Assembly (NCBI GenBank): GCA_013334865.1
Contig: JAAXWS010000004.1
Coordinates: forward strand, 92,755-156,754
Reading direction: 5' to 3'
Source of the DNA: Chlorobiaceae bacterium
GTDB lineage: Bacteria; Bacteroidota; Chlorobiia; Chlorobiales; Chlorobiaceae
DNA length: 64,000 bases
Made by a program: the position numbers and the translations under genes. This document shows, in pieces, positions 48,177-57,336 of the stretch (position 1 is the stretch's first letter; the number at the start of each line of letters is the position of its first letter). The notes beneath the pieces are model-generated. The model did no database searches. It had not been told where the DNA came from and worked only from the letters and a program-made list of their open reading frames with translations.

Positions 48177-48286
48177 GAATCTGCGGGTCAGGGATTGGAT
48201 GAAAACGGCGTTGAACCACCGCCGTCCCATGGACGGGACCATCTCCAAATATGGGAAAATTATTACTATAAAATCAATTGCATTCT

Positions 48287-49147
48287 ATGCTTCACGTTTC
48301 GGTCAAGGCCTGTGCGAAGATCAATCTCGGCCTGCTCATCACCGGGCGCCGCCCCGACGGATACCACACCCTCGAAACGGTCTTCGCCCCGATCGAGTGG
48401 CACGATACGCTCGACTTCACGCCCGGCGACAGCATCTCCATGAGCTGCTCGAACCTCGATCTCCCGTCGGACGATTCGAATCTCTGCGTGAGGGCGGCCA
48501 AGGCGCTGCGCGATCATGCCGGCATCAATGCCGGGGTTCGTATCGGCCTGGTCAAGCAGGTGCCCTTCGGTGCCGGCCTCGGCGGAGGCAGCAGCGACGC
48601 CGCCGCGACCCTGCGGGTGCTCAACGGGCTCTGGGGCGTCAATGCCTCCTCGGCCGACCTGCATCGTCTCGCCGTGAAGCTCGGCGCCGACGTCCCCTAT
48701 TTCCTCGAGATGAAGGGCCTCGCCTATGCGGCTGGCATCGGCGAGGAGCTCGAAGACCTTTCGCTGACGCTGCCGTACCACGTGGTGACCGTTTTCCCCG
48801 AGGTTCAGGTGCCGACCGTCTGGGCATACAGGAACTTCCGGCCGAGGTTCGACCGTCCGGTGCCGGACCTGAAGGGGCTCGTGGCGAGGCTGTGCAAAGA
48901 CCGCGACACGGGGGTGCTGGAGGTGTTCGAGAACGATTTCTCCCCGGTGGTGTTCGAACACTACCCGGTCGTACGCGAGGTCCGCGACGGGCTGGCCGCT
49001 TCGGGCGCGGCTTTCGTGTCGCTGTCGGGCAGCGGCTCGGCCGTCTATGCCCTCTTCGATGATGCCGCCGCCGCGCAGGCTGCTGCGGATCGGATGCAGG
49101 CTTTCGGCCGGGTGAATGTCACGCCGGCCGGCTTCCGCATGGAATAG
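48287..49147 (+). CDS. ispE: 4-diphosphocytidyl-2-C-methyl-D-erythritol kinase IspE
   Basis: IspE phosphorylates CDP-ME in the MEP isoprenoid pathway, needed for carotenoids, quinones and chlorophyll tails. The 286-aa GHMP kinase shows KACAKINLGL, PDGYHTLETVF, and the ATP loop VPFGAGLGGGSSDAAATL. LSGSGSAVYALF is the third GHMP motif. It is divergent from the SPOR gene. ispF lies 3 kb further on. Confidence 0.97.
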   Translation: MLHVSVKACAKINLGLLITGRRPDGYHTLETVFAPIEWHDTLDFTPGDSISMSCSNLDLPSDDSNLCVRAAKALRDHAGINAGVRIGLVKQVPFGAGLGGGSSDAAATLRVLNGLWGVNASSADLHRLAVKLGADVPYFLEMKGLAYAAGIGEELEDLSLTLPYHVVTVFPEVQVPTVWAYRNFRPRFDRPVPDLKGLVARLCKDRDTGVLEVFENDFSPVVFEHYPVVREVRDGLAASGAAFVSLSGSGSAVYALFDDAAAAQAAADRMQAFGRVNVTPAGFRME

Positions 49148-49169
49148 CCGCCGATACCTTTCCGCAGCG

Positions 49170-50030
49170 TCAGCCTTTCCGCCGCCTGCCGATGATGTTG
49201 TCCAGTTCGGAGGAGAAGAGCTTCAGGTCCTCGTCGAGGAAGTGTGATGAGTGGAGGCGCGCCCGCTTCACCTCAGAATAGTCGATTACCGCGTCCATCG
49301 AGTGCTCGCCGAACATCGGCGCCGTCGCTGCCAGCGTTCCGTCAGGCCCGGTGACCGTCGAGTTGCCCCAGTAGGTGAAGCTGTCCTCGCTCCCCACCCG
49401 GTTGACGCAGGCGACGTAGCAGCTGAAGAGGAAGGCGTTCGTGCTCGCGATGGTCTGCCATTGCGACACGATGGCCGGAGTGCCGCTCCCCGGCGAAAGC
49501 CTCAGCGGGCTCGACATGAGCACCAGCAGCAGCTTCGCCCCCTGGTGGGCCAGCAGGTAGGGCACCGAGACATGCCAGAAATCCTCGCAGATGGCCACAC
49601 CGATCCTGCCGAGCCTCCTCGAATCAACCGCCTCGACCTTCTGACCCGCCGAGAAGTACCGGAGTTCCTCGAACATCCCGTAGGTCGGCAGGTAGGTTTT
49701 CCGGTGCACGCTCCTCGAAATCCCGTCCTCGAACATGAATGCCGAGTTGTAGACCCCGTAGTCGTCGCTCAGCTCGATCCCTCCGCACACGATGCAGATG
49801 TGCCGGCTCAGCTCGCGCAGCGGGTCGAGCCTCGGGTCGTCGATGTGCATCGCCATGTCCTGTGCTGCATCCTGAACGTTGTATCCGGTCAGCGACAGCT
49901 CGGGGAACGCGATCGCCTGGACGCCGTCCCTGACGGCCAGTTCGATGGCCGCGACGTGACGGGCGAGGTTCTCGTCGAAGTTTGCCAGGGTGCAGTCGCT
50001 CTGCACGACGCGTAGGGTTGACTTGGGCAT
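49170..50030 (-). CDS. Carbon-nitrogen hydrolase (nitrilase superfamily)
   Basis: The 286-aa enzyme has the triad Glu in AFPELSLTGYNVQD, Lys in HRKTYLPTYGMFEE, and Cys in VAICEDFWH. It resembles the glutaminase domain of NAD synthetase but has no synthetase domain, so it is a stand-alone amidase of unknown substrate. It starts 12 bp after the purine permease gene, suggesting a role with an imported N-containing compound. Confidence 0.88.
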   Translation of the reverse strand: MPKSTLRVVQSDCTLANFDENLARHVAAIELAVRDGVQAIAFPELSLTGYNVQDAAQDMAMHIDDPRLDPLRELSRHICIVCGGIELSDDYGVYNSAFMFEDGISRSVHRKTYLPTYGMFEELRYFSAGQKVEAVDSRRLGRIGVAICEDFWHVSVPYLLAHQGAKLLLVLMSSPLRLSPGSGTPAIVSQWQTIASTNAFLFSCYVACVNRVGSEDSFTYWGNSTVTGPDGTLAATAPMFGEHSMDAVIDYSEVKRARLHSSHFLDEDLKLFSSELDNIIGRRRKG

Positions 50031-50042
50031 CGTTGTCCGGTC

Positions 50043-51344
50043 TTAGTGGTAAGGGTAGAAGAGGTAGAAGGTCAGCGACAGGGCGGCCAGCGCGGCCATG
50101 CCCCCCTTGATCTCGCGGAACCTGCCCGACAGTGCCTTGAAGAGCACCCAGCTGATGAAGCCCGTGGTGATGCCGACGCCGATGTTGAAGGTGAAAAGCA
50201 TCATGGTTATGGTCAGGAACGCCGGCATCAGCTCGGTGTAGTCGGAGAAGTCGAGCTTTCCCACCGATTCGAGCATGAACATGCCGACCACGACCAGCAC
50301 CGGCCCGTAGGCCTGGGGTGGCACGATGGTGAGGAGCGGCGAGAAGAAGAGGGCGAGGGCGAACAGGGCCGCAACGACGAGGGCCGTGAAGCCGCTTCTG
50401 CCTCCCTGCTCGATGCCGGCCGCCGATTCGATGAACGCACCGGCGGTCGTGGTGCCGACGAGGGCTGCCACGATGGTCGTCAGGGCGTCGACGAGCATCG
50501 GCTTCCCGATCTCGGGAAGGTTGCCGTTTTCATCAAGCAGTCCGGCCCTTGCGGAAAGCCCGATGAGGGTGCCCATGGTGTCGACGAAATCCATGACCAG
50601 CACGCTCGTCACCACCCCGATGAAGCCCCAGTTGAGCGCACCCGCGACGTCTAGCTTCAGGAAGATCGGCGCGGGGGAGGGCGGCAGGCTGAAAAGGCTA
50701 GAGGGGAGAGGGGTAAGGCCGGTCGCGATCATGAGCAGGGTGGTCACCGCCATGCCGATGAAGAACGCCCCGGTGATCCGTCTCGCCAGCAGGCCTGCCG
50801 TCAGGCAAAGCCCGAAGATGGCGCAAAGGACCGATGGTGTGGTGATGTCCGCGAGCTTTACCGGGGCATCGGGCACCCCCATCGCGATCACCCCCATGCT
50901 GTTCAGGCCCAGGAACGCCAGGAAGAGGCCGATGCCGGTAGAGAAACTGTGCTTGAGCGACGGCGGGATCGCCTCGGCCATCCAGCGCCGGAGCCCGGTG
51001 AGCGTGATGACCGTGAAAAGTACGCCGCTGACCATGATCGCCCCGAGGGCGGTCTGCCAGGAGAAGCCGAGTATCTTCACCACCGTGTAGGCGATGAAAG
51101 CGTTCTCCCCCATGTAGGGCGCTACCGCGAACGGGCGCTTCGCATAGACGGCCATGAGCAGCGTACCGAAGATTGCCGTCAGGATGGTCGCGGTCATCGA
51201 GGCGCCCCGGGGGATGCCGGCGGCTTCGAGGATGGCCGGGTTGACGACGATGATGTAGGAGAGCGTGAAGAAGGTGGTCACTCCCGCAACGATCTCCTGA
51301 CGGTAGCCGGTCCGTAGCCGGTCGAATTCGAAGAAGGTTCGCAT
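50043..51344 (-). CDS. AzgA-type purine permease (NCS2 family)
   Basis: The 433-aa membrane protein has about 12-14 hydrophobic segments. Family stretches include EIVAGVTTFFTLSYIIVVNPAIL, APYMGENAFIAYTVV, GIGLFLAFLGL, and DFVDTMGTLIGLSA. It should import adenine, guanine or hypoxanthine with protons. I chose ATG 51344 (MRTFFEFDRLRTGYR); the longer frame upstream is noise. It heads an operon with the nitrilase-type hydrolase. hpt elsewhere in the window could salvage the base. Confidence 0.92.
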   Translation of the reverse strand: MRTFFEFDRLRTGYRQEIVAGVTTFFTLSYIIVVNPAILEAAGIPRGASMTATILTAIFGTLLMAVYAKRPFAVAPYMGENAFIAYTVVKILGFSWQTALGAIMVSGVLFTVITLTGLRRWMAEAIPPSLKHSFSTGIGLFLAFLGLNSMGVIAMGVPDAPVKLADITTPSVLCAIFGLCLTAGLLARRITGAFFIGMAVTTLLMIATGLTPLPSSLFSLPPSPAPIFLKLDVAGALNWGFIGVVTSVLVMDFVDTMGTLIGLSARAGLLDENGNLPEIGKPMLVDALTTIVAALVGTTTAGAFIESAAGIEQGGRSGFTALVVAALFALALFFSPLLTIVPPQAYGPVLVVVGMFMLESVGKLDFSDYTELMPAFLTITMMLFTFNIGVGITTGFISWVLFKALSGRFREIKGGMAALAALSLTFYLFYPYH

Positions 51345-51565
51345 TGGCGGCGCTTGATGGGCACAAGATCTTTTCCTGTTGGAAAATAAGCATATCGCCG
51401 CAGGAAACCGCATGTCCGTCAGGCCATGAATCCTGGCCATCCGCACCCAAAAAAACAAAAAAAAGGGTTTTGCGAGTTGGCGGATTTCTTTCGGTTGTTT
51501 ATATTGGACCAAATAAATCCTATTTAAAGGAAACTCCAAACCAACAAAAGACAAGGAGCTATCAC

Positions 51566-52156
51566 ATGGGCGTGCTCGTAGGCCGCAAGGCACCAGATTT
51601 CAACGCACCGGCAGTCGTCAACGGTTCGACATTCGTCGACGAATGCAGGCTTTCCGATTTCCGCGGCAAGTATGTCGTGCTCTTCTTCTATCCCCTCGAC
51701 TTCACCTTCGTCTGCCCGACCGAGCTGCACGCCTTCCAGGAGAAGCTCGAAGAGTTCAGGAAGAAGAACGTCGAAGTGCTCGGCTGTTCGGTCGACTCCA
51801 AGTTCTCGCACTTTGCCTGGCTCAACACCCCTCGCAGCAAGGGCGGCATCCAGGGTGTGACCTATCCGCTCATCTCCGACATCAACAAGACCATCGCCAA
51901 AGATTACGATGTCCTCACTGAGGGTGACAACGGCGTGGCGCTGCGGGGTCTGTTCCTCATTGACCGCGAGGGTGTGGTGAAGCATCAGGTGGTCAACGAC
52001 CTCGGCCTCGGCAGGAACATCGACGAGGTGCTCAGGCTGGTCGATGCGCTGCAGTTCACCGAAGAGTTCGGAGAAGTCTGCCCGGCCAACTGGAACAAGG
52101 GCGACAAGACCATGAAGCCGACCGACGAGGGCCTGAAGGAGTACTTTGGGGAGTGA
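51566..52156 (+). CDS. Typical 2-Cys peroxiredoxin
   Basis: The 196-aa thiol peroxidase reduces H2O2 and organic peroxides. The peroxidatic Cys 50 is in PLDFTFVCPTE and the resolving Cys in EFGEVCPANW near residue 170. GGL/YF structures have become a C-terminal GLKEYFGE. AAGGAG lies 8 nt before ATG 51566. It is transcribed alone and ends at a strong terminator. Confidence 0.96.
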   Translation: MGVLVGRKAPDFNAPAVVNGSTFVDECRLSDFRGKYVVLFFYPLDFTFVCPTELHAFQEKLEEFRKKNVEVLGCSVDSKFSHFAWLNTPRSKGGIQGVTYPLISDINKTIAKDYDVLTEGDNGVALRGLFLIDREGVVKHQVVNDLGLGRNIDEVLRLVDALQFTEEFGEVCPANWNKGDKTMKPTDEGLKEYFGE

Positions 52157-52208
52157 AAAGTAACAAGTGACGGGTGGTTCGTCACGCATGGCTTGAGGTT
52201 GGAAACAG

Positions 52209-52254
52209 CAAGAGCTCTCCTGCAAGGTTGTATCGCGGGAGAGCTCTTTTTTTG
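52209..52254 (+). terminator. Terminator of the peroxiredoxin gene
   Basis: AAGAGCTCTCC and GGGAGAGCTCTT form an 11-bp stem around a 16-nt loop, followed by at least six T, 53 bp after the stop. Confidence 0.85.
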
Positions 52255-52301
52255 TTTCTCCTGACTCCGGTCTGAAGGCCAGGCCGGCGGGATGGGCTGT
52301 T

Positions 52302-52775
52302 TTACCGCTTTTCGATGATGCACACCGCGTGGGCGCAGGCGCCCTCTTCGCGACCGATGTAGCCGAGTTTTTCGTTGGTGGTCGCCTTGACCGAAACGGT
52401 GCTGATCTCCATATCGAGGCAGCGTGCGATGTTGCGGCGCATCTCCTGGATGTACGGGGCGATCTTCGGCGCTTCGAGCAGCAGCATCACGTCGACGTTC
52501 ACCGGCTTGTACCCCTCCTTCTCGAGCAGGCGGCCCACATGCTTCAGCAGGATCATGCTGTCGATATCCTTGAAATCCGGGCTGGTGTTCGGGAAGTGCA
52601 GGCCGATGTCGCCGAGCGCCGCGGCGCCGAGGAGCGCGTCGCTGACGGCGTGTAGCAGCACGTCCGCGTCGCTGTGGCCGTCAAGGCCGGTCGGTGAGGG
52701 GATTTCTACGCCGCCGATGACCAGTTTTCGGCCTTCGGCGAACGGATGGACGTCGATTCCTATTCCAATGCGCAT
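52302..52775 (-). CDS. ispF: 2-C-methyl-D-erythritol 2,4-cyclodiphosphate synthase IspF
   Basis: IspF cyclises CDP-ME 2-phosphate in the MEP pathway. The 157-aa protein has the zinc ligands in GIDVHPF and [21 protein letters not shown], plus [22 protein letters not shown]. It is not fused to IspD. It converges with the peroxiredoxin gene. Confidence 0.98.
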   Translation of the reverse strand: MRIGIGIDVHPFAEGRKLVIGGVEIPSPTGLDGHSDADVLLHAVSDALLGAAALGDIGLHFPNTSPDFKDIDSMILLKHVGRLLEKEGYKPVNVDVMLLLEAPKIAPYIQEMRRNIARCLDMEISTVSVKATTNEKLGYIGREEGACAHAVCIIEKR

Positions 52776-52957
52776 GCGGTAATGGGGTTTTATTGTTTGA
52801 GTCGTGTGGTGTCAAAGATAGGACAATTCCTGTAATTTAGGAACCTTGGGCAGCGCGATCCAACTGTAACGGGGGATTGGCGGTTTCGCGATCAGGACGT
52901 GTATTATCCCCGACCCCGAAACCGTTTTCCCCCTACCCGACGAACGGCAATGTGAGC

Positions 52958-53719
52958 ATGGATTTCGAACGACTACAGCGTTTTTTCTGGATCTGCGCCG
53001 GCACTCCGGTGGAGGTCATCGAGAAATACCCCACCGAACATGCCAAGTTCCTCGGCATCGGTGCGACCTCTTCTTCACGGCCCTGTTTGCCGGCCTCTCG
53101 CGAGGCTACGCCCTCTATTTCGTCTTTTCGGGCAGTCCTGCGGTCTGGTTCGCCGCCCCTTTCTTCGGCATTCTGTGGGGCCTCGCCATCTTCAACATCG
53201 ACCGCTACATCGTTTCGAGCATCAAGAAGACCTCGAAGGGGGTGAAGCAGTTCTACCAGGCCTCGCCCCGGCTCGTGCTGGCCATCCTCATCGCCCGCCC
53301 CCTCGAACTCAAGATTTTCGGCAAGGAGATCCGTGACAAGCTCAAGGAGCGCTACCTCTCCGACCAGAAGGCAAGTATCGTTAAAGTCCAGGAGCCGTTC
53401 AGGGAGAAGTATGCGCTCGAAATCTTGCCGGTCGCGAAGTATCAGTCCGAATACGACGAGCTCGGCAGGGAAGCCCGCCGTTCATCACCCTCCTGTTCAT
53501 CGCCTTCGAGTGCGCCCCGCTCATCGTCAGCTCCTTTCCGACGCCGGCCTTTCCGACGTGGATGTCCAGGAAATGGAGTCGCGCATCATCGCCCAGATCA
53601 CCAACACCGAGTTCCTCAACCGAGACCGTATCATCCGCCAGTATCGGGCGTTCGGCTCAACGGGTGCCTGGAAATACCGCAAGCGCACGCTGGGGTATAG
53701 AAAGGGGGGAGGTAGTTGA
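52958..53719 (+). pseudogene. Broken DUF4407 membrane protein gene
   Basis: The first frame reads MDFERLQRFFWICAGTPVEVIEKY up to GIGAT. Near 53070 homology continues in another frame (FFTALFAGLSRGYALYFVF, then WGLAIFNIDRYIVSSIKK, then RPLELKIFGKEI). Near 53480 a further shift and an apparent deletion join REA to PFITLLFIAFECAP, and a third occurs near 53550. The segments match the DUF4407 family (membrane segments and a D-R motif), but most of its central coiled coil is missing. The last frame ends at a stop inside the heptamer array. Three breaks make a single sequencing error unlikely. Confidence 0.75.
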
Positions 53720-53928
53720 TAGTTGATAGTTGATAGTTGATAGTTGATAGTTGATAGTTGATAGTTGATAGTGGATAGTTGATAGTTGATAGTGGATAGT
53801 GGATAGTTGATAGTGGATAGTTGATAGTGGATAGTGGATAGTGGATAGTGGATAGTGGATAGTGGATAGTGGATAGTGGATAGTGGATAGTGGATAGTGG
53901 ATAGTGGATAGTGGATAGTGGATAGTGG
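53713..53928 (+). repeat. Long heptamer array TAGTTGA/TAGTGGA, about 31 units
   Basis: A head-to-tail 7-bp array of about 216 bp. The first eight or so units are TAGTTGA, the middle mixes both variants, and the last 15 or so are almost all TAGTGGA. This suggests stepwise expansion of a mutated unit. It supplies the stop codon of the broken DUF4407 frame. On the opposite strand it reads as an artefactual STINYQL/STIHYPL protein. Confidence 0.97.
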
Positions 53929-54016
53929 AAAACAATGTTGAGCGGCGAGGGGGCGGCTGATATGTGGACCTGCCGTTCGTCAGCCACTTCGGGCACGGAA
54001 CGACGTACCCCTGCAA

Positions 54017-54044
54017 CAAAAATGCCGCCCACCCGGGACGGCAT
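54017..54044 (-). terminator. Terminator downstream of pyrD
   Basis: On the minus strand ATGCCGTCCC...GGGCGGCAT, with one unpaired base, is followed by T5, just past the short heptamer array that ends pyrD. Bases 53929-54016 between the arrays hold nothing else I can identify. Confidence 0.65.
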
Positions 54045-54048
54045 ATTA

Positions 54049-54083
54049 ACTATCAACTGTCAACTATCAACTATCAACTAATA
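54049..54083 (-). repeat. Short heptamer array at the pyrD 3' end, opposite orientation
   Basis: About four to five units of TAGTTGA on the minus strand (one variant, TGACAGT). They encode the last residues VDS and the TGA stop of pyrD. The orientation relative to the gene is the same as at 42814 and 53713. Confidence 0.9.
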
Positions 54084-55011
54084 GGCTTCCCACATAATCC
54101 CTGAATGCGGGGGCGGTCGGGCGGGAGAAGTATTCTTCGATTGCGATCGCGATCTTTTCGCCGATGTCGGGGTAGACGAAGTTCATGGTCCCGATCTGGA
54201 TGGCGCTGGCTCCCACGAGCAGGAACTCCATGGCGTCCTCGAAGCTGGCTATGCCGCCCATGCCCACCACCGGGATCTTCACGGCATTGGCGACCTCCCA
54301 TACCTTTGCCAAGGCGATCGGCTTGATCGCCGGGCCTGAGAGCCCTCCGGTGACGTTCTTCAGCAGCGGTTTGCGGGTGCGGTAGTCAACCGCCATGCCC
54401 ACCACGGTGTTGATCAGCGAGACCGAATCGGCTCCGGCCTCCTCCGCAGCCAGCGCGATGGTGCTGATCGAGGTGACGTTCGGGGTGAGCTTCACCATCA
54501 GGTGGCGCCCGGTGATGGCGCGCAGGGTCGAGACGATCTCCCTGGTCGCGTCGGGGCTGACCCCCATGATCATGCACTCCCCCTTCACGTTCGGGCAGGA
54601 GAGGTTCAGTTCGTAGGCGGCGATCCCCTCCAGCCGGTCGAGCCGCTCGACCACCTGGCAGTAGTCGTCGATCGATCTTCCCGCGATGTTCACGATCACC
54701 CGGGTGTCGAGCTTCTGCAGGAACGGCACCTTGTCGGTGACGAACCTGTCGAGGCCCACGTTGGCGAGGCCGATGGCGTTGATCATGCCGCACGACGTTT
54801 CTGCGATGCGCTGCGGCGGGTTCCCGATGCGGGGTTCCGGCGAGATGGCCTTGGTGACCAGGCCACCGATCCTTCCGAGGTCGCAGAGGCCTGAAAGCTC
54901 CTCGCCGTAGGAGACGGTCCCTGAGGCGAGCATGACGGGCGACCTGAGGTCGAGCCCCCTGCCGAGGCTGACGGCGGCAGGGGAGTTCGCTGTTGACGGT
55001 GATGAAGCCAT
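54067..55011 (-). CDS. pyrD: Dihydroorotate dehydrogenase, class 1B
   Basis: PyrD oxidises dihydroorotate to orotate in pyrimidine synthesis. The 314-aa FMN protein has SPVMLASGTVSYGEE, the catalytic Cys in YELNLSCPNVKGE (class 1B, which uses PyrK), VKLTPNV, and the phosphate-binding GMGGI. ATG 55011 gives the family start; a longer frame would overlap glgP. It follows glgP by 17 bp. The last residues and stop derive from a heptamer repeat. Confidence 0.94.
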   Translation of the reverse strand: MASSPSTANSPAAVSLGRGLDLRSPVMLASGTVSYGEELSGLCDLGRIGGLVTKAISPEPRIGNPPQRIAETSCGMINAIGLANVGLDRFVTDKVPFLQKLDTRVIVNIAGRSIDDYCQVVERLDRLEGIAAYELNLSCPNVKGECMIMGVSPDATREIVSTLRAITGRHLMVKLTPNVTSISTIALAAEEAGADSVSLINTVVGMAVDYRTRKPLLKNVTGGLSGPAIKPIALAKVWEVANAVKIPVVGMGGIASFEDAMEFLLVGASAIQIGTMNFVYPDIGEKIAIAIEEYFSRPTAPAFRDYVGSLLVDS

Positions 55012-55028
55012 GTTGCGTTTCGTTGGGC

Positions 55029-57149
55029 TCAGACTCGCGGTTCCTTGAGGTAGTAGCGGAGGGTGTACTCCTTGACCATGCGGTCGGTGTTGTAGACCGG
55101 AGCGATCGAGGCGATGGCATGTCGCACGTTCTTCAGCCAGCGGACCGGGATGTTGTGCTCGTTCCGTTCGTAGAAGGTGGGGATGATCTGGTGCTCGAGT
55201 ACCTCGTAAAGCTTCGAGGCGTCCTGGCGGTACTGCTCGTCGTAGTTGTCGCTCTCCTCGCCGCTGCCGATCGACCAGCCGTTGGTGCCGTTGTAGGCTT
55301 CGCACCACCAGCCGTCCATGATGCTCAGGTTCAGGCCGCCGTGCAGCACCGTTTTCTGGCCCGAAGTGCCGCTTGCCTCCATGGGCCTGACCGGGTTGTT
55401 CAGCCAGACGTCGACGCCCGAGATGAGCCGCTTGGCCACGCCGATGTTGTAGTTCTCGAGGAAGATCACCTTGCCCTGGAACTGTGGACGCCTCGAGAAC
55501 TCCACGATCTGGCGGATGTACTCCTTGCCGGCGTCGTCGTGCGGGTGTGCCTTGCCGGCAAAGATGAGCTGGACCGGCATCGACTGGCTGTTGATGATCG
55601 TGTTCAGGCGGTCAAGGTCCTGGAAGATGAGGGGCGCGCGCTTGTATGTCGCGAACCTGCGGGCGAAGCCGATGGTCAGCACGTCCGGCGAGAGCGAGCT
55701 CTTCACCGACCTTGAAGAGTCGGCCGGCTTGTACGGCGTGTACAGGTGCTGGTGGTACAGCTGGTTCGACAGGTAACGCGAGATGTAGTCGATCAGGTTT
55801 CGCTTCAGCCGGTACCGCATGCACCAGAGGTCGTGGTCGCTGACCTTCGAGAGCACCTCTTCGGCAGATTCCCTTGAGGAGAAGAGGTTTTCGATGGAGT
55901 CGGTATGGTTCTTCCAGAAGCGCTCGGTGAAACCGCTGCTCCAGCTCCTGGTGTGGATGCCGTTGGTTATGTGGCCGATCGGTACCTGCTTCGGATCGTC
56001 GGTCGAGTAAAGGTGTTTCCACATCTCCCTCGAAACCTCGCCGTGCAGCTTCGAAACGCCGTTGGCGCACCTGGAGAGCCGCAATGCGAGGACGGTCATG
56101 GTGAAGAGCCCCGAAGTGTTGTTCGGGTCTTCCGAACCGAGTTTCATGAGCTCCTCAAAGTCGATGCCGCACTGGGTGAGGTACTTGTCGAAGGTATAGT
56201 GCATCATGTCCCTCGAGAAACGGTCGTGGCCGGCCGGTACCGGGGTGTGCGTGGTGAAGACGCACTGCTCCTTGACCTTCTCCAGCGCTTTCGTGAGTTT
56301 GACTCCTTTGGCAAGCTGCTGCTTCAGCAGCTCGATCGTGAGGAACGCCGAGTGCCCCTCGTTCATGTGGTAGACGGCCGGGGTAAGCCCCAGGGCTTCG
56401 AGCAGCTTGACGCCACCGATGCCGAGCAGGAGCTCCTGGTTGATCCTCATGTTCTGGTCGCCGCCGTAGACCCTGGAGCAGATTTCGCGGTAGTGGGACT
56501 CGTTTGCCGGGATGTTGGTGTCGAGCAGGTAGAGGTTCGACCGGCCGGCCTTGAGGAGCCACGCCTGTGCGTAAACCGTGCTCTGCGCGATGGTGACCTC
56601 GATGATCAGGTCCTTGCCGTCCCTGGTGGTGACCTTCTCGATCGGCAGGCTTTCAGGGTACTGCAGCGGGTAGTCCTCGATCTGCCAGCCGTCGTGGTTC
56701 AGGTACTGGCGGAAGTATCCCTCCTTGTAGAAGAGCGAGATGCCGATGAAGTTGATGCCGAGGTCGCTGGCAGACTTGAGGTGGTCGCCGGCGAGGATGC
56801 CGAGGCCGCCCGAATAGATGCGCAGGCTCTCGTGGATGCCAAATTCGGCGCTGAAGTAGGCTACCGGGTTGGCGACGATTTCGGGGGCATGGTTGGTCGC
56901 CCAGGTATTGGTGCTCCCCATGTAGTCGTCGAAGCGCTGCTTGACGAGGGAGATGCGGTGCCCGAACTCACATTCGCAGCGGGCTTCGAGCTCGTCGGTC
57001 GATATATGCCTGAGCAGTTCGACCGGGTTGTGGTTGACACGTTCCCAAAGGAGGGGGGAGAGGCTTTTGAACAGATCCTTGGCTTCGGTGTCCCATGACC
57101 ACCAGAGGTTGCGGGAAAGCTTCTTGACGGCGCTGGTATTTTTAGACAT
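55029..57149 (-). CDS. glgP: Alpha-glucan (glycogen) phosphorylase
   Basis: GlgP releases glucose 1-phosphate from glycogen, the storage polymer of green sulfur bacteria. The protein is about 706 aa. It has the bacterial short-type N-terminal region (SRNLWWSWDTEAKDLFKSLSP), YFSAEFGIHESLRIYSGGLG, FTTHTPVPAGHD, and the PLP Lys in EASGTSGQK. I chose ATG 57149 (MSKNTSAVKKL) over an earlier frame start. It may feed the phosphoketolase route through hexose phosphates. Confidence 0.95.
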   Translation of the reverse strand: MSKNTSAVKKLSRNLWWSWDTEAKDLFKSLSPLLWERVNHNPVELLRHISTDELEARCECEFGHRISLVKQRFDDYMGSTNTWATNHAPEIVANPVAYFSAEFGIHESLRIYSGGLGILAGDHLKSASDLGINFIGISLFYKEGYFRQYLNHDGWQIEDYPLQYPESLPIEKVTTRDGKDLIIEVTIAQSTVYAQAWLLKAGRSNLYLLDTNIPANESHYREICSRVYGGDQNMRINQELLLGIGGVKLLEALGLTPAVYHMNEGHSAFLTIELLKQQLAKGVKLTKALEKVKEQCVFTTHTPVPAGHDRFSRDMMHYTFDKYLTQCGIDFEELMKLGSEDPNNTSGLFTMTVLALRLSRCANGVSKLHGEVSREMWKHLYSTDDPKQVPIGHITNGIHTRSWSSGFTERFWKNHTDSIENLFSSRESAEEVLSKVSDHDLWCMRYRLKRNLIDYISRYLSNQLYHQHLYTPYKPADSSRSVKSSLSPDVLTIGFARRFATYKRAPLIFQDLDRLNTIINSQSMPVQLIFAGKAHPHDDAGKEYIRQIVEFSRRPQFQGKVIFLENYNIGVAKRLISGVDVWLNNPVRPMEASGTSGQKTVLHGGLNLSIMDGWWCEAYNGTNGWSIGSGEESDNYDEQYRQDASKLYEVLEHQIIPTFYERNEHNIPVRWLKNVRHAIASIAPVYNTDRMVKEYTLRYYLKEPRV

Positions 57150-57336
57150 TATGTTGGTATATGGATTTGAAGAGCGCATCCCATGGCGCAGGTTCATAAA
57201 AACGCAGTATCTTTCTGTCGGCAGCCTTGTTAAGTAGGCAAGGCACGCACAGGCGGGGCTCTGCTGGCAAAATGCCTGTTCCCCGCTTCGACATCTTGAT
57301 AATTTAAGGCTTTATAGCCGTAAAACCTCGATCCCT

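Noticed and set aside
53713..53928. Possible CRISPR array or origin iterons
   Set aside because: No spacers, no DnaA boxes, no replication genes nearby; it is a plain tandem heptamer repeat.
53657..54056. Minus-strand ORFs encoding STIHYPL/STINYQL repeat proteins
   Set aside because: They are the stop-free reverse reading of the heptamer DNA array, with no ribosome-binding site or other protein features.
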